64,000 nt of DNA, taken from positions 53,461,602-53,525,601 of the forward strand of contig CM067356.1 in assembly GCA_034190875.2 (NCBI GenBank). Reading direction: 5' to 3'. Source of the stretch: Urechis unicinctus. Lineage: Eukaryota > Annelida > Polychaeta > Xenopneusta > Urechidae. The notes under the pieces were generated by a model, which saw only the letters and a list, made by a program, of their open reading frames with translations, had not been told where the DNA came from and searched no databases. Of this stretch, positions 52,526-62,989 are shown piece by piece (the stretch's first letter is position 1; each line of letters starts with the position of its first letter). The translations under genes were made by a program, and so were the position numbers.

Positions 52526-55500
52526 CTGTCACACATATATAAGAGTAACATCACACAATGCATTGTGTCAAAGTTGACTTTACCTCGATGAAGTACAATT
52601 CGTAACATCTGAATAGCTAAGCATAAATGTTGAAATCGGTATCCATTTCTACAATAAGATCTGAGATATGACATGCAAGAACAGAGACAAATAGATAAGA
52701 AGTGGATGTACAAATGTCCTCCAGTGAATTATTCACAACAGGAAGTAAAGTCGAGCACTGATGCATGATTACCATTGCTCTATGAATAAAAACAAGCGGT
52801 TCACAAACTCGTTTATAATGCTCTGGTCCAATATCATACTTTTACATCTTCAAACACATCTGGGACTATATAACATACACAACGACTGTGCCATATTGCA
52901 TTCACATTTACTATAACTAACTAGATCATCTGGTCCACCTGTGGGGGACTTACCTGCAAATAAAAGGCAATGAGAGAGCTGTATTGATGCGCCGTTCGCG
53001 GCTCACACTCGTCAGAAGCTGAGTCACACTCCCATGACCATAACAACTCTCGGTCAACAGTGCCAAATTAGACAAAAGATTTTCTCTTAATTCTCCAAAG
53101 TCTTGACCACTCACGGTTTCCGTCAGAAACTGGTGAATATTTACCGGCGTCATCAAGCGAATGAGGTCGGGAAAGCAGTGGCGATGGGAGGTGATGCGTT
53201 CTAGGATGCGTGTGGCGCGGGTGAGAGGTCGGCGGGTTTTGGTGATGTAGTTCAGTAGGGATTCTATAACAGGTGAGTTAATGAGGTAGGGGCTTGGGTC
53301 ATCCAGGTGTGAAACGCGGGATAAGAGAACTAAAATGTTGTGTTGGGTTAGTCTGTGTGGATCGCGATGTACATGAGGATCAATGCTGATATCTTCCTGT
53401 CTGGATCCCATATTGCCATCCAGATCTTCATCGATGTTGAGTCCGGGCTGTGAAGGTGCCGGGGATCGTCCCGTGCGACGACGTTTGTTGTCTACACCTT
53501 CTGTGAAGCTGTGACAGCGTTTGAGAGAGGTAGTTTCACCTCCCTGCTCTGCAACTTGAACTAGAGAGGTATTGCTTACAGGAGCGGAGGACGCCCCATC
53601 TACAAACATACCCTCCGAGTCTAATATATCACCAGTGTATAACGAATCCAGCCAAGGTGAATCAGCCAGTTCAGGTAAAGCTATAACATCTTGAGCAGGC
53701 GAAGATGCTGAAAGGGGGGAGAGAGGGATGGAAGATGGGGTAGGGGGTGTCAAGGAAATACCAGGGGAACTCGTAAGCGTCGATAGCGGGCTGCCCGCGA
53801 AAAACGGAGGGGTTGGTACTCTGATGGAGCCATCATAAGAAGTTGCTGGGGAAGTAGGAGGGGACAGGTTTGACCACTGGGGGCTATTGTAGCTGCTGGT
53901 ACTGAGGGGGCTGTAAGAAGCAGATGATTTGGTTGGGGATCCGATAGGTTTCCAAGTACCACTGCCCTGGCTGCCATAGTCCCAAAGATTGGTCGGCCCA
54001 TCGCTGTCATACCCTGCCGCTGAACTGGTCTGGGACAGTTCCTGGTAAGTGGGGCTGTGTATGCTGTAGGTGGGCGAGTCCCGGTGTGTTCGCTGTGCTG
54101 TGCTGCTTGTTGGACCTGGATTAAGTCCATGGTTGTCGGTATTTGTAGCATCACCTGCTTTGTTGAGTTCCTCTGCTACAACAGCAGGCTCTGTGATAGT
54201 ATCATCGTTATCACCATGGGCTACATTATCATCAGCACTTTCAGATTGTTCATCAGGCTTTGTTGAAGCTGCTGATTTTGGGTTGCCATGGAGATGCTTA
54301 GCAAGTGTCACACATAAACCTTTCTTCAGGAGAGCATCTAAACTCACCTCATCATACACAAAACACACAAGGGCACTCACAATCCGATTATGAATCTGTT
54401 TGAAATCTCCATCATCAAGCAACTCCAGAAGTAAACACAGACCTGCCTCTCTCACTCGCACGCGATTCACGGCTTCTTGACAACACAGACAAAGGGCATT
54501 GGCATAGCGTAGTTTTCGGGTGTTCTGTAGGGAATCAATGAGGAAAGGTATGCCGCCTGCATTGCCGAATAACGGGCGTAGTAAGGGGTTCGAAACCGAA
54601 CGCAACAAGAGACTGTGTACAGCCGTGGAGAGAGATGGCAGACTATGTGAGGTGAGTGTGATGAGAGACTTCAAACCCTCACACCGTGCCAAACAGCGGG
54701 AGACTTCATCTTCAAGTCTATAACATCAGAAATGAAAACGAATTAAGCTTAAAATTTAAATTAGTTTCGATACAATGTGTCAATTCGTGAACTTGAAGGA
54801 TGAGTAGGATGGTGATGGATGAGGACGATGGTTGAAAACGATGATGATGGATGAGGAAGTTGGATGATGATGAATGGGGATGATGGTGACGGTAGATGTT
54901 GATGATGGGTGGTTATAGATGAGGATAATGGATGGCCAGGGGTGATGGATGGTGAGGAATGAGGATGGTGAGGAATGAGGATGTTGGATGAGGATAACAG
55001 TGATGGATGGTGAAGAATGAGGATGATGGATGAAGATAAGAGTGATGATTGAGGATGATGGGTGATGGTTGATGAGGATGATGGTGTTGCCAGCATTGAC
55101 ATCATCCCTTTAGTGGCATCACCCATTTGGCACCAATAAAATCAAACTCAGCAGTCATTTTCAACAATGTGGTGATATCGCCAGTGCCCTTTAGTGATAT
55201 CACCAACTAGGCACAAACCCATAGCCCATGTTAGGTTCAGTACTGCAGTTAGGTGGACAGCTGGCCATAACATTTACCTACAATATAACATTTTAGCGGG
55301 CCAATATAAGGAAATTTATAAATACTAATGCTTCAAGTCTTATATTCCCATTAAGAAACCTGTTTGGGGCTGTCTACCTTTTGACAGCAATGGGTTCGAC
55401 ACGTTGAGCCATGACAGCTGATATGAGGTTGAGGGCAGTGGTATCACATCCAGGGGTGGGGTTGTCACCTTCTGGAAGATCAGAATCATGCTTCTTGTCA

Positions 55501-58500
55501 CAGTGTACAGCAATGTGGCTGTCTGACTGGTATCTGTGACGCAATACATGCCACATAACATATAATATTGGAGTACCTCATATTAACTTCTAGAAAGAAA
55601 ACAACCGGTTGCTATTACTATCTATAATAATTGCAGGTGATTAAATATTGGGTAAGTGGCAGGGTTAAATTCATACTGGGCAGGAAAAAACATTCTTGGT
55701 CTCAACATTCAAAACATATCTTACATGTGCAGGAAGTGTGTGATTGCCTTGAGAGCACAGGTAAGAACAGGCGAACTAGAACTGGTTAGCAGGTGAAACA
55801 AAGCATCCAGCGCTTCAACTTGTAGCATCAACAACATATGTCTCCTTGTGTTGGACCACAGTCTGAAGGAAACGTTATACTTGTCAAACAAATCATAAAA
55901 TTTCATTTCTTTCAATTCCCCCATACATTACATAAGCACTTATGAAAATCATACATAGTGAAATATGCCATTCATATCTAAATAATGATTTAGATATGGC
56001 TTGATAGGTGGAGTCAGTGTTTATGATTCATTCTTCTGGAGATGTCACCTACCAATCTATTTGCATCTGTACAATATGCATAAATACATCTCTATTGCCT
56101 TATGAATACACTTCTATTGTCTAATTTCACAACTATATTACCTTATAAATACACATGTATCATCTTATAAATACACATACCTGTATATATTCGCGTAAAA
56201 GTGGATAAATTTCGGACTAATTTTAACAAAGATGGGGTGTGACCTATACAAGCGGTGTGAAAATCGACTGAAGCTAATCATGAATTTAAGACCCATTACG
56301 ATCGATACCTATACGTGCAGGTAGTATTGTGACCGTTATGATGGATACAGATTGCATGTCCCCTAGCGGCGCATCCATCATGAATAAATTACCGCACTGT
56401 GGCTTACAAAAATCATAATGACATCATAATGTTCGTATAGTTCACTGAAATTTCAGGCGTACTGTTCCCGATGGCAAACTTGAGAGCGGCTATAAGTATA
56501 TAACATTTATATGTCGATATACACAGATAGCGGCTGGGCGCTCGGAAGATTGACATCGGAAGCCGGGCTTCTGTTGTTGAAATGGCGGTTGCTGATGGTG
56601 TTATGACTATAAGAAATCGGTCAACATCAGATACATTTAAAGTTGTAGAGTACGCTCTCAAATCACACTAAAAGCTAGCCCTACAGGACGTCTGGTATAT
56701 ATGTATATTAATGTCCGACCGGGGCTACCTAAAAGCATGCCCACAATTGCCCATTGTGAGTTCCTGCTCTGTTCCAACACTACTTAATACAGGGGTATAC
56801 ACGGGTACAGCCATGGCCTGGAGAATGACATGCCATATCGTTGTAGAATCCTTGCCAAAACTAATTAATCGAGAGTATAGACAAGTTTCCATTCAAGCAA
56901 ATAAATACTTGAAGATGGTGCCGTACTCGCATTGACTTTTGCCTGCCCAAGCTGTCCAATGATAGGCTAGCTTATAACCATATAAAATTGCTGGAATTGA
57001 GAAGGTCCAATGGTGTGTTACCAACATTATATATACTTTTATATGATTTTAATGCTGGTCGCTTTCCATGTTATATCACATATTAAAACATTTGGACTGA
57101 ATTCCGATAAAAAGGGTGCCACCTATACACATTTGCGACATACAATAGTAAATACAGTATATTTTCTTATAAATACACCATCATAACATAATAAAAAACA
57201 CCTATACAAACTTATGCACTGAAATTGTCTAATAAACATATTACAACATACACCTATAACACCTACACTACCTAGTAAAAGCAACTATGATACCTTATAA
57301 ATACACCTATATAGCCTGAAGGAAATACACCAGAACTACAGGATTCAACACTGGTTAACCTACATAATCTGCACCAATACACCTACATTATCTGCATCAA
57401 TAATGCATTGCAAATACACATACATTAACTGTATAACTAAACTTGAAAATCCTTAGAGATAGACCTGCATTTCATCTATTTTTACATCTATATTACCTGC
57501 ATGAATACAACATATCTAAGGGAACATCTGTTGCAATACACCAGTGTTACCTGATGGCCCTGGCATATGTCTGCTGGCATTCATCATCCTCTGTATCTCG
57601 TAGCATCTTCACCACAGCACTCACCAGACCTGACACCTGGTGGAGATGACATGATGCAGCCGGTAGCTGGGATAGGTTTGCCAGAGTCCTCACAGCTCGG
57701 TTATGAATGCTAGAATCTACATCAGCTAATATAACAGCACCTAAAAAACAGAGAAACAAATTTGATAAAATCTCGACCTGAAGAATCATCAGAATTATTG
57801 AAAGTACAGCATAAATATATTTGATAATACAGGGACTGACACTTCCAGCATTCACTTGTCCCGTAGGACAATTTGTACTTGTCCCATGTGAAACTTACTT
57901 GTCCCATAAGACATGGAAGTTCACATGGTATAGTTGTTTTTATTGATACAAGTAAAAAAATCTTAAGTAAAAAGTTTATTGCATTAAAAAATTTTATACT
58001 CCAATCAGTACATGTTATGTACCTCTACAATTTCTTTACAGCTTAATGAAACAGGTTTTCAAAAATATCAAATGGTACAAATCCACCCCTTGTAAATGCA
58101 AGATATTTGTGGCTTCATTCCTTCGTTGGTCATGGCAGTTGAATTATTGAATCTGAAGTCATATTGGCCCTTTATATATATTTTGTTGTGCCATCAGACT
58201 CACAGATTGACACATTGGTTGTACAACAGTCTGCCAAAACACGACGTGTTGGCTTCGCTCCGTCATCGTAGCGCGGGGCTTAATGCGCCAACGCCACAAC
58301 AACAGTGTTTCAGTGTTTGCTCGAGATAAGACTCGTGATCGGCGAGTTAATTAAGATGTCCGGTCGGACAAGTGCTTGGGACTTTTCACTTGTCCCACAA
58401 GCAGAACCACCTGTCCCGGGCAAGCGGACAGCCTCTAGTGTCCAGCCCTGTAATATTTATAATTTCAGCAAGATAACTCAATTAAGTGTATTTAAATTAT

Positions 58501-59386
58501 AATTCTGAAAATTTAATTGGAAGAAATTATCACTACAATTATGTTATATTTAATCATATCACAAAACACATCTCAGCCACATTTTCTATCAGAGCTCAGC
58601 ATGAATAGAAGAAAAAATGCAATGCTAAAATATCTCACCAATGAGTGATGGTGCTTCGGAATCAGTCATCTGTAAAGAAATAACCTGGTCACCAAGAAGC
58701 CCAATAGATTTGGCAATCTCAACAGAGAAAAAATTTAAAGTGGGAATCCAAGCATGCCAGTTAAATTATTTAATTATTGAGAGACCAATCTAATAACTTC
58801 ATAAATGAAATCTCACACAGAGAGACATAACTTAATTAACCATTGTGTTATTTTGTTTTAGCCAGTACTGTTTTCCATACCACAGACCTTGTGCTGAGCT
58901 TTGGTTACCATGGCACAGTTCCCCAGGATACTGAGCAGCACATCAAGTGTTTTCTTGTTGTGTTGTTTGTAATTGCGAAGTAGGGAAAGCAGCTGTTCAA
59001 CACCCTCATATTGACACAGTCTTCTATAACCATCTTTCTCCTGCAACAGCAGTGTCAAAGAATATTTGTGATTACAGTGTTTGATTAAAACTTAACAACT
59101 GTGTACATGCATATTAATTTTTCACTTATACAAATTCTTCTCATTAATACTTTCTTCACAAACATACATTAAGATATTTTATTATTGATGTACCTGTCCT
59201 ATGTCACTGATAATTAGCTTAAATTGGTACCTTGATAAAACGAGTTCTTATTGCAACAAGTGCTGAGTAAACTGTGCTTGATTTAGAACTGCTTAGCTGG
59301 CCGACAGCTTGCCTGAGGCTCTGACAACTTTGAACCGAACTGGTGGTCCGATTCCCAGACGTTCTCTGTGGTCCTTGGGATGCCAT
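51817..59386 (-). CDS. ARMC5: ARMC5, armadillo repeat- and BTB domain-containing protein, complete, 8 exons
   Basis: Coding exons in order are 59386-59231, 59040-58888, 58669-58639, 57740-57551, 55862-55725, 55533-55378, 54717-52954 and 52525-51817. All introns are GT-AG and the phases fit, giving 3297 nt and 1098 residues (human ARMC5, from memory, is about 935). Residues 1-420 hold armadillo-type helices (ALVAIRTRFIK, NRAVRTLANLSQ, GNAGGIPFLIDSL, QEAVNRVRVREAG). Residues 420-730 are a Ser/Pro/Thr-rich disordered linker with a basic NKRRRTGR cluster. Residues 730-925 are a second helical region (LSLPFICR, LRCMLKDLGGLDLI). Residues 930-1030 form a BTB domain followed by a BACK-like tail. In mammals ARMC5 is a CUL3 adaptor for ubiquitylation of the RNA polymerase II large subunit. 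That role is inferred here from the family. It is divergent from a P450 gene. Confidence 0.95.
52954..54717 (-). CDS. ARMC5: ARMC5 exon 7 (large central exon)
   Basis: 1764 nt, from TTATAG|ACTTGAAG to TGCAG|GTAAGT, phases 2 and 2, residues 275-863. It carries the last N-terminal armadillo repeats, the long low-complexity Ser/Pro linker with the basic cluster, and the conserved block ending LSLPFIC-R. Confidence 0.93.
54785..55085 (-). repeat. Degenerate GGATGA/GATGAGG minisatellite in ARMC5 intron 6
   Basis: The plus strand is built of irregular GGATGATG, GGATGAGG and GGTGATGG words for about 300 bp. It fills most of the intron between exons 6 and 7 on the ARMC5 side. The Pro/Ser/His open frame on the minus strand is an artefact. 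Confidence 0.85.
55378..55533 (-). CDS. ARMC5: ARMC5 exon 6
   Basis: Enters in phase 2 at CGTCACAG|ATACCAG and leaves in phase 2 at AAAAG|GTAGAC. Covers residues 223-275. It starts with a poorly conserved acidic loop and ends with the helix ALNLISAVMAQRVEPIAVK. Confidence 0.85.
55725..55862 (-). CDS. ARMC5: ARMC5 exon 5
   Basis: Enters in phase 2 at TTCCTTCAG|ACTGTGG and leaves in phase 2 at CAT|GTAAGA. Covers residues 177-223 (VEALDALFHLLTSSS). Confidence 0.9.
57551..57740 (-). CDS. ARMC5: ARMC5 exon 4
   Basis: Enters in phase 1 at TTTTTTAG|GTGCTG and leaves in phase 2 at AG|GTAACA. Covers residues 114-177 with armadillo motif NRAVRTLANLSQLPAA. Confidence 0.9.
57830..58450. mobile_element. 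621-bp non-autonomous TIR element in ARMC5 intron 3 (hAT-like)
   Basis: The left end CAGGGACTGACACT and the inverted right end CAGGGCTGGACACT form a 14-bp imperfect TIR, 12 of 14 matching. TAATA directly flanks both sides (57,825-57,829 and 58,451-58,455). CAGGG-type termini are characteristic of hAT elements, whose duplications are normally 8 bp, so the 5-bp match is weak support. The motif ACTTGTCCC or its complement recurs at least five times near the two ends, like subterminal transposase-binding repeats. No transposase is inside. Confidence 0.65.
58639..58669 (-). CDS. ARMC5: ARMC5 exon 3, 31-nt microexon
   Basis: Codons 104-113 plus one base (MTDSEAPSLI-G), between acceptor CTTTACAG and donor G|GTGAGA. 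Including it makes the exon 2-4 junction the same length as human ARMC5 in my recollection. Omitting it shifts the frame. Confidence 0.85.
58888..59040 (-). CDS. ARMC5: ARMC5 exon 2
   Basis: Codons 53-103, between acceptor TTGCAG|GAG and donor AAG|GTCTGT, phase 0. It contains an armadillo helix pair (VEQLLSLLRN, TLDVLLSILGNCA). An alternative donor (G|GTATGG, 7 nt downstream) would put a stop in exon 3, so it was rejected. Confidence 0.9.
59231..59386 (-). CDS. ARMC5: ARMC5 exon 1
   Basis: Codons 1-52, from ATG at 59,386 to donor AAG|GTACC, phase 0. The C-terminal part VYSALVAIRTRFIK is the diagnostic N-terminal ARMC5 motif. A perfect acceptor-like TTGTTTTGGTGTAG immediately precedes the ATG, so a 5' UTR intron with the upstream exon nearer 60 kb is possible. 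Confidence 0.9.
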
Positions 59387-60838
59387 CTACACCAAAACAA
59401 CGTAAATTTTTATGGTCAAGAAAAACAATAAAACATGAATTGTGTTGAAGTTATTGTTCTTAAGTTTGTCAATTTCATTCAACAAACATCAGAACTATAC
59501 ATATACCTTAGGTGGAGTGACTAACAAAGCATATTAAAATGATACTTACATAGATTTATTCAGTTTGAAATAAAATGGGAGGTATAATGACTATCAGTAA
59601 TTAGTCGAAGTCCCCTACCCCATGGCTGCGGGCCCTGTTTACATATTAATGATATTCAATTCTGGGCGTCAGGGTCTAGGCTGAGAACATGCCATCAAGT
59701 GGTCGAGCATCCAAGATTTGGGTTGTTCCAATCAGAAGCCATGTCTTTTGGGTACTTTTTTAGTTATTGTATCTATAATTGGTCAGTGTCACATTTTTGA
59801 AGATTTGGCACCATATTTGTTTTTATATCCTCCGTTTTAGCCCTCTTTTCCTAACCATGGAAATGACCCCAACGGAGACCCTCAATATGGCGCAACAGTT
59901 GCATGGCCTGATATTACAAGACTTTAAAAATGATTGTGCTCTCTGCTGCTTGACACTCTGCTGTTTTGTCACAAAGTTTAAACGAACATGTAAAATGAAT
60001 ATTCAGACACATCAGTTTTGAGACTTGTCTTGCCATAGACTCTAGGGGAAGAAGCATAGAGTAATCCCCCGAGTCTGGGACGCAGACCTATCAGTAATAC
60101 TTCAATTTGAATCTTAAAACATAAGACAACTGAAAAAATTTGATGAAAGGTTTAATATCACGGATGGATCGTGAAATTTTGATATTTTAGTCAGTTTTTA
60201 AAACACGATCGTGGCAAAATGGCGCGAAACGATCCGAGCACATTTTCACATGATTACACTTAAAGCGAACTTAGGCTTTACATAATTCGAATGACCACAA
60301 TATTTTCCTCGATTTTACAATTCATCGCAAAATTTATGCAATTTTCGCTAATTTATTGTACATTTGACGAAAGAGATGGCGTTATTTTACTCCTAATCTA
60401 TGTTATGTTGATGATATAACCGACAAAAACATGTTTTTTGGTAGATAATATTACCGGTAACCATTCAGCATCACGCGTTGCGACGGTTGTAATCTTCTGA
60501 GAACAAATATGCAACCATCACAGTGGTGTAGCGTTGACTAACAACACAACTTGCGGACTTCGATCGGTCTGCAGTTGGAGTTATCCCTTGAGGTCATAAA
60601 TATGTGCTGACAGCACGTAAGCACATTAAACCCTTGTTACTTAAATGCAATGGAAGTCATATAGTCAGTGTTGGATCGTCAACGATTGATTGAAATTGCC
60701 ATTTCGACTGACTGAATTTTTACCTTGTCAGCCAGGCAGCGTTTACAGGTTTAGTTTTAGATTTGGACGCTGTAAGACTGTTAGAAAATTGGGTGAAAGA
60801 TTAACTTGTTTTATATTGTACCAACTACTGGATATACC
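59387..60838. promoter_or_regulatory. Shared divergent 5' region of ARMC5 and the P450 gene
   Basis: The ARMC5 ATG (59,386, minus) and the P450 ATG (60,839, plus) are head to head, 1,452 bp apart. The interval contains a 488-bp MITE and otherwise no exon. Upstream UTR exons and both promoters must lie here or farther out. No TATA box was clear at a convincing distance. Confidence 0.45.
59591..60098 (+). mobile_element. MITE copy 2 (about 488 bp) with 9-11-bp target-site duplication
   Basis: ATCAGTAAT flanks both ends (59,593-59,601 and 60,090-60,098). Two more bases (CT) also match, making 11. The left end TAGTCGAAGTCCCCTA, the internal GGCTGCGGGC, TGTTTACAT block and the right end GAGTCTGGGACGCAGAC match the 107-116-bp copies, but this one has about 370 bp of extra internal sequence. 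It could be closer to the parent element. Confidence 0.85.
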
Positions 60839-60997
60839 ATGCTTGTTGGACCGGTCGTATGGACTGCTATATTCGCTCCAATAGTGTACGTAGTGTACAC
60901 ATTGGTTACTTTCCTGATCGATGTTAGAAGGAAGGCGAAACATGTTCTTCTTTTTCCGGGCGAGAATCCACATCCAATCTTAGGACATGTTCACAGA
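60839..60997 (+). CDS. Cytochrome P450 (CYP4-like), first coding exon, partial gene
   Basis: The ATG at 60,839 opens 53 codons ending at a consensus donor AGA|GTAAGT (60,998), phase 0. The peptide starts with a hydrophobic anchor (VVWTAIFAPIVYVVYTLVTF, about residues 7-26), then basic residues (RRKAK) and the proline-rich hinge FPGENPHPILGHVHR. Membrane anchor, basic stop-transfer and the 'PGP..hP.lGh.h' hinge are the N-terminal layout of ER-bound microsomal P450s, closest in style to CYP4. The heme-binding exon would be beyond the right edge. No later exon was found to 64,000, implying a first intron over 3 kb. Confidence 0.55.
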
Positions 60998-61170
60998 GTA
61001 AGTCATAACAATGTAGTTGTTACGTTTGGTCAACCGATGTCATCAAATGGTAAACATGATATCTTGTTCTATACCACCAACCCGGGCAACTGACCGGGCA
61101 GGGTCATATATAGGATACCCTTAATGCCCGTCAAACACCCCACCCCAACATAATGCCAGCCTTCCACCAC

Positions 61171-61172
<2 letters not shown>

Positions 61173-61234
<62 letters not shown>
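61173..61234. repeat. (AT)n microsatellite, 31 units
   Basis: Pure alternating AT, 14 bp before the CAGGGCTCG terminus of the hAT-like element. Confidence 0.95.
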
Positions 61235-61238
<4 letters not shown>

Positions 61239-61867
61239 ATATATATACAGGGCTCGAAACTAACGCCCGCCTCGGGCGGGTAGAAATTACGAAACTGGTC
61301 GCCCGGGTGGCGAGTCAACAAATCGCCTGTATTAAGTTTTTATGATGGGCCCGCTCGCAGCACGTTCCGAAGCGTCCGACCTTTAATTTAACGCGCACTT
61401 AAGCCCCAAACCCCGACTGAGATCGCCAGCGATTGTTTACTCCAAAGGCAGCGAGTATTTATTTAGAGGGTCTCTGGTTTTCATGGTAGTATTAAATATA
61501 CAGATTTGGACACCTTATAAGACTTAATCGGATGACCGGTTGGTATTGTTAATTGGGCGCTAATATACGTCGCTCACTAAGCTGAGGAGTTGTTCACAAA
61601 ATAACTAACGCTGCAATGTGACGGTTATACTCATTTATATATGATTTCTGGTCTTTTATATATAATATAACTGAGTTTGTTTTATTCCAACAAAATCATT
61701 CTTCCATTACCATATCCGAAATCGTAGCGATATTTTCCGTACTTCGGAAGTAATAACACCCCTCACGAGCAGCCGTGAATTTGTTGTGCTACAATTGTAT
61801 TCGAATGCTTGTTTATCTTTGCATGTGTCGCTGTGGGCCGGTATGTGCCAATTAATTGTTGAGGTAT

Positions 61868-62001
61868 GACTCCAAGTAGTCAAGGTCCCCTAGTCTGATG
61901 GCTGCGGGCGCTGTTTACATGTTACTGATGTTCATTAGTCTCGCCTAGGGCGAGAAGCGTAGCGGAACCCCTGGAGTCTGGGACGCAGACTAGACTCCAA
62001 G
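61868..62001 (+). mobile_element. MITE copy 3 (116 bp) with 9-bp target-site duplication, nested in hAT element
   Basis: The element at 61,877-61,992 is flanked by GACTCCAAG (61,868-61,876 and 61,993-62,001). Ends TAGTCAAGGTCCCC and, inverted, TAGTCTGCGTCCCA share TAGTC-N3-GTCCC. It sits between the hAT terminus and its zinc-finger region, so it inserted after the hAT element. Confidence 0.88.
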
Positions 62002-62296
62002 GTTAGTGTCTGGTTTTAAGTCACGTAATGACACGCGCGAAACGTCGCTCGCTGCGTAGCATCGCGCGTTGCGTTTGGGTCTCGGCGAACTTATGTGGAT
62101 AGACAAGGCTTCGTTTGATCATGATTAATCATCAAGCTCTGTTCTACGAGTCGACCAAGTCGAATCGTCAGCGTCCAATTCACAAATTTTTCTACACTAT
62201 GTGGCATTTCGTTGAAGGGGCCAAGCCCCCCCAGCCGAGTAAGCGCAAGCTTCCAGAAGAGCTAAGGCTTCAAAGTAAAGATTATGAGAAAATGGC

Positions 62297-62445
62297 AGGA
62301 AATGGAACTCTCGCTGGCTGAAAACAGACTGCGGAGAAGATAGAGGTTGGCTGCGACACGATGAAAAGCATGATGTAATGTTTTGCGATTGCTGCAGAAC
62401 ATATGCAACCAAAGATATGCAGCTGTCTGAATATGCTTTCAGATT
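62297..62445 (+). pseudogene. hAT transposase TTF-type zinc-finger fragment
   Basis: About 49 codons are open, with two Trp-Leu pairs, FCDCC and downstream Tyr/Phe-rich spacing typical of the TTF zinc finger before hAT transposase cores or hAT-derived ZNF862-like proteins. The upstream Lys/Pro-rich segment (62,230-62,275: PQPSKRKLPEE) is in another frame, implying a frameshift. Confidence 0.6.
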
Positions 62446-62710
62446 TTGGTGGTCAGGCAGCAGCCACACTCGTTGAACATATCAGTGTTATGCTCTCTGG
62501 TGCAGGTGTGGACACTGCATATATCCCAGTCCAGAGGGCAATACTTAAAACACTAGTGAGCTGATGCTGTATAAACCTATTTATCATTTGTGTTATGTAA
62601 TTAATCATTGCCTATAATATGCTCATGACTTGAGCTGATTCACAGACAGCAGCAGAGGTCCAGGAAATGACATGATGTCCTGGGCAAGCATCAACAGGGC
62701 ACATAGGACA

Positions 62711-62989
62711 GACTGTTGTGATGTATTAGCCCTCATGGACCTCATCCTGACCCTTCCTGCCTCTACTGCTGAGTGTGAAAGAGGATTCAACATAATGAAG
62801 CAAATAGTGGAGGTCCAGTCTTAGCTCCGACTCCTTCAACGACCAGATGAAGGTGCTTCTTGTGTCACCCCTTTAGCTGACTACAACCCCAAGCGTGCTA
62901 TAGAACTGTGGCAGATAACTGGAACCTGGTATCGATGCCCCATTCGATGTGAAAGTGAGGCGGCCACATACCAGAAAGACTGTTGTTAA
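62711..62989 (+). pseudogene. hAT dimerisation-domain fragment with internal stop
   Basis: The frame reads ALMDLILTLPASTAECERGF, then NIMKQ. It meets TAG at 62,822-62,824 and resumes with ADYNPKRAIELWQITG. The 'lP.Sta.cERgFs.m..ik' motif is the hallmark of the hAT C-terminal dimerisation region. The expected lND.M segment lies in another frame between the two parts. Non-functional. Confidence 0.7.

Larger units (their letters stand above)
61248..62989 (+). mobile_element. Decayed hAT-type transposon with TTF zinc finger and dimerisation domain
   Basis: It begins with a CAGGGCTCGAAACTAAC terminus at 61,248, followed by a GCCCGCCTCGGGCGGGT hairpin. A frame at about 62,297-62,440 reads KWNSRWLKTD, then WLRHDEKHDVMFCDCCRTY and ATKDMQLSEYAF, a TTF-type zinc-finger signature. 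62,711-62,989 encodes the hAT dimerisation region (LPASTAECERGFNIMK and YNPKRAIELW). The catalytic core between them is missing, stops and shifts interrupt it, and no matching right terminus was seen. It lies in the presumed first intron of the P450. Confidence 0.7.

Noticed and set aside
53750-54393. Open frames overlapping ARMC5 exon 7 in other frames
   Set aside because: Shadows of the real coding frame, which has homology and splice support.
54761-55126. 121-codon Pro/Ser/His-rich frame in ARMC5 intron 6
   Set aside because: It arises from a degenerate GGATGA minisatellite and lies between two well-supported splice sites.
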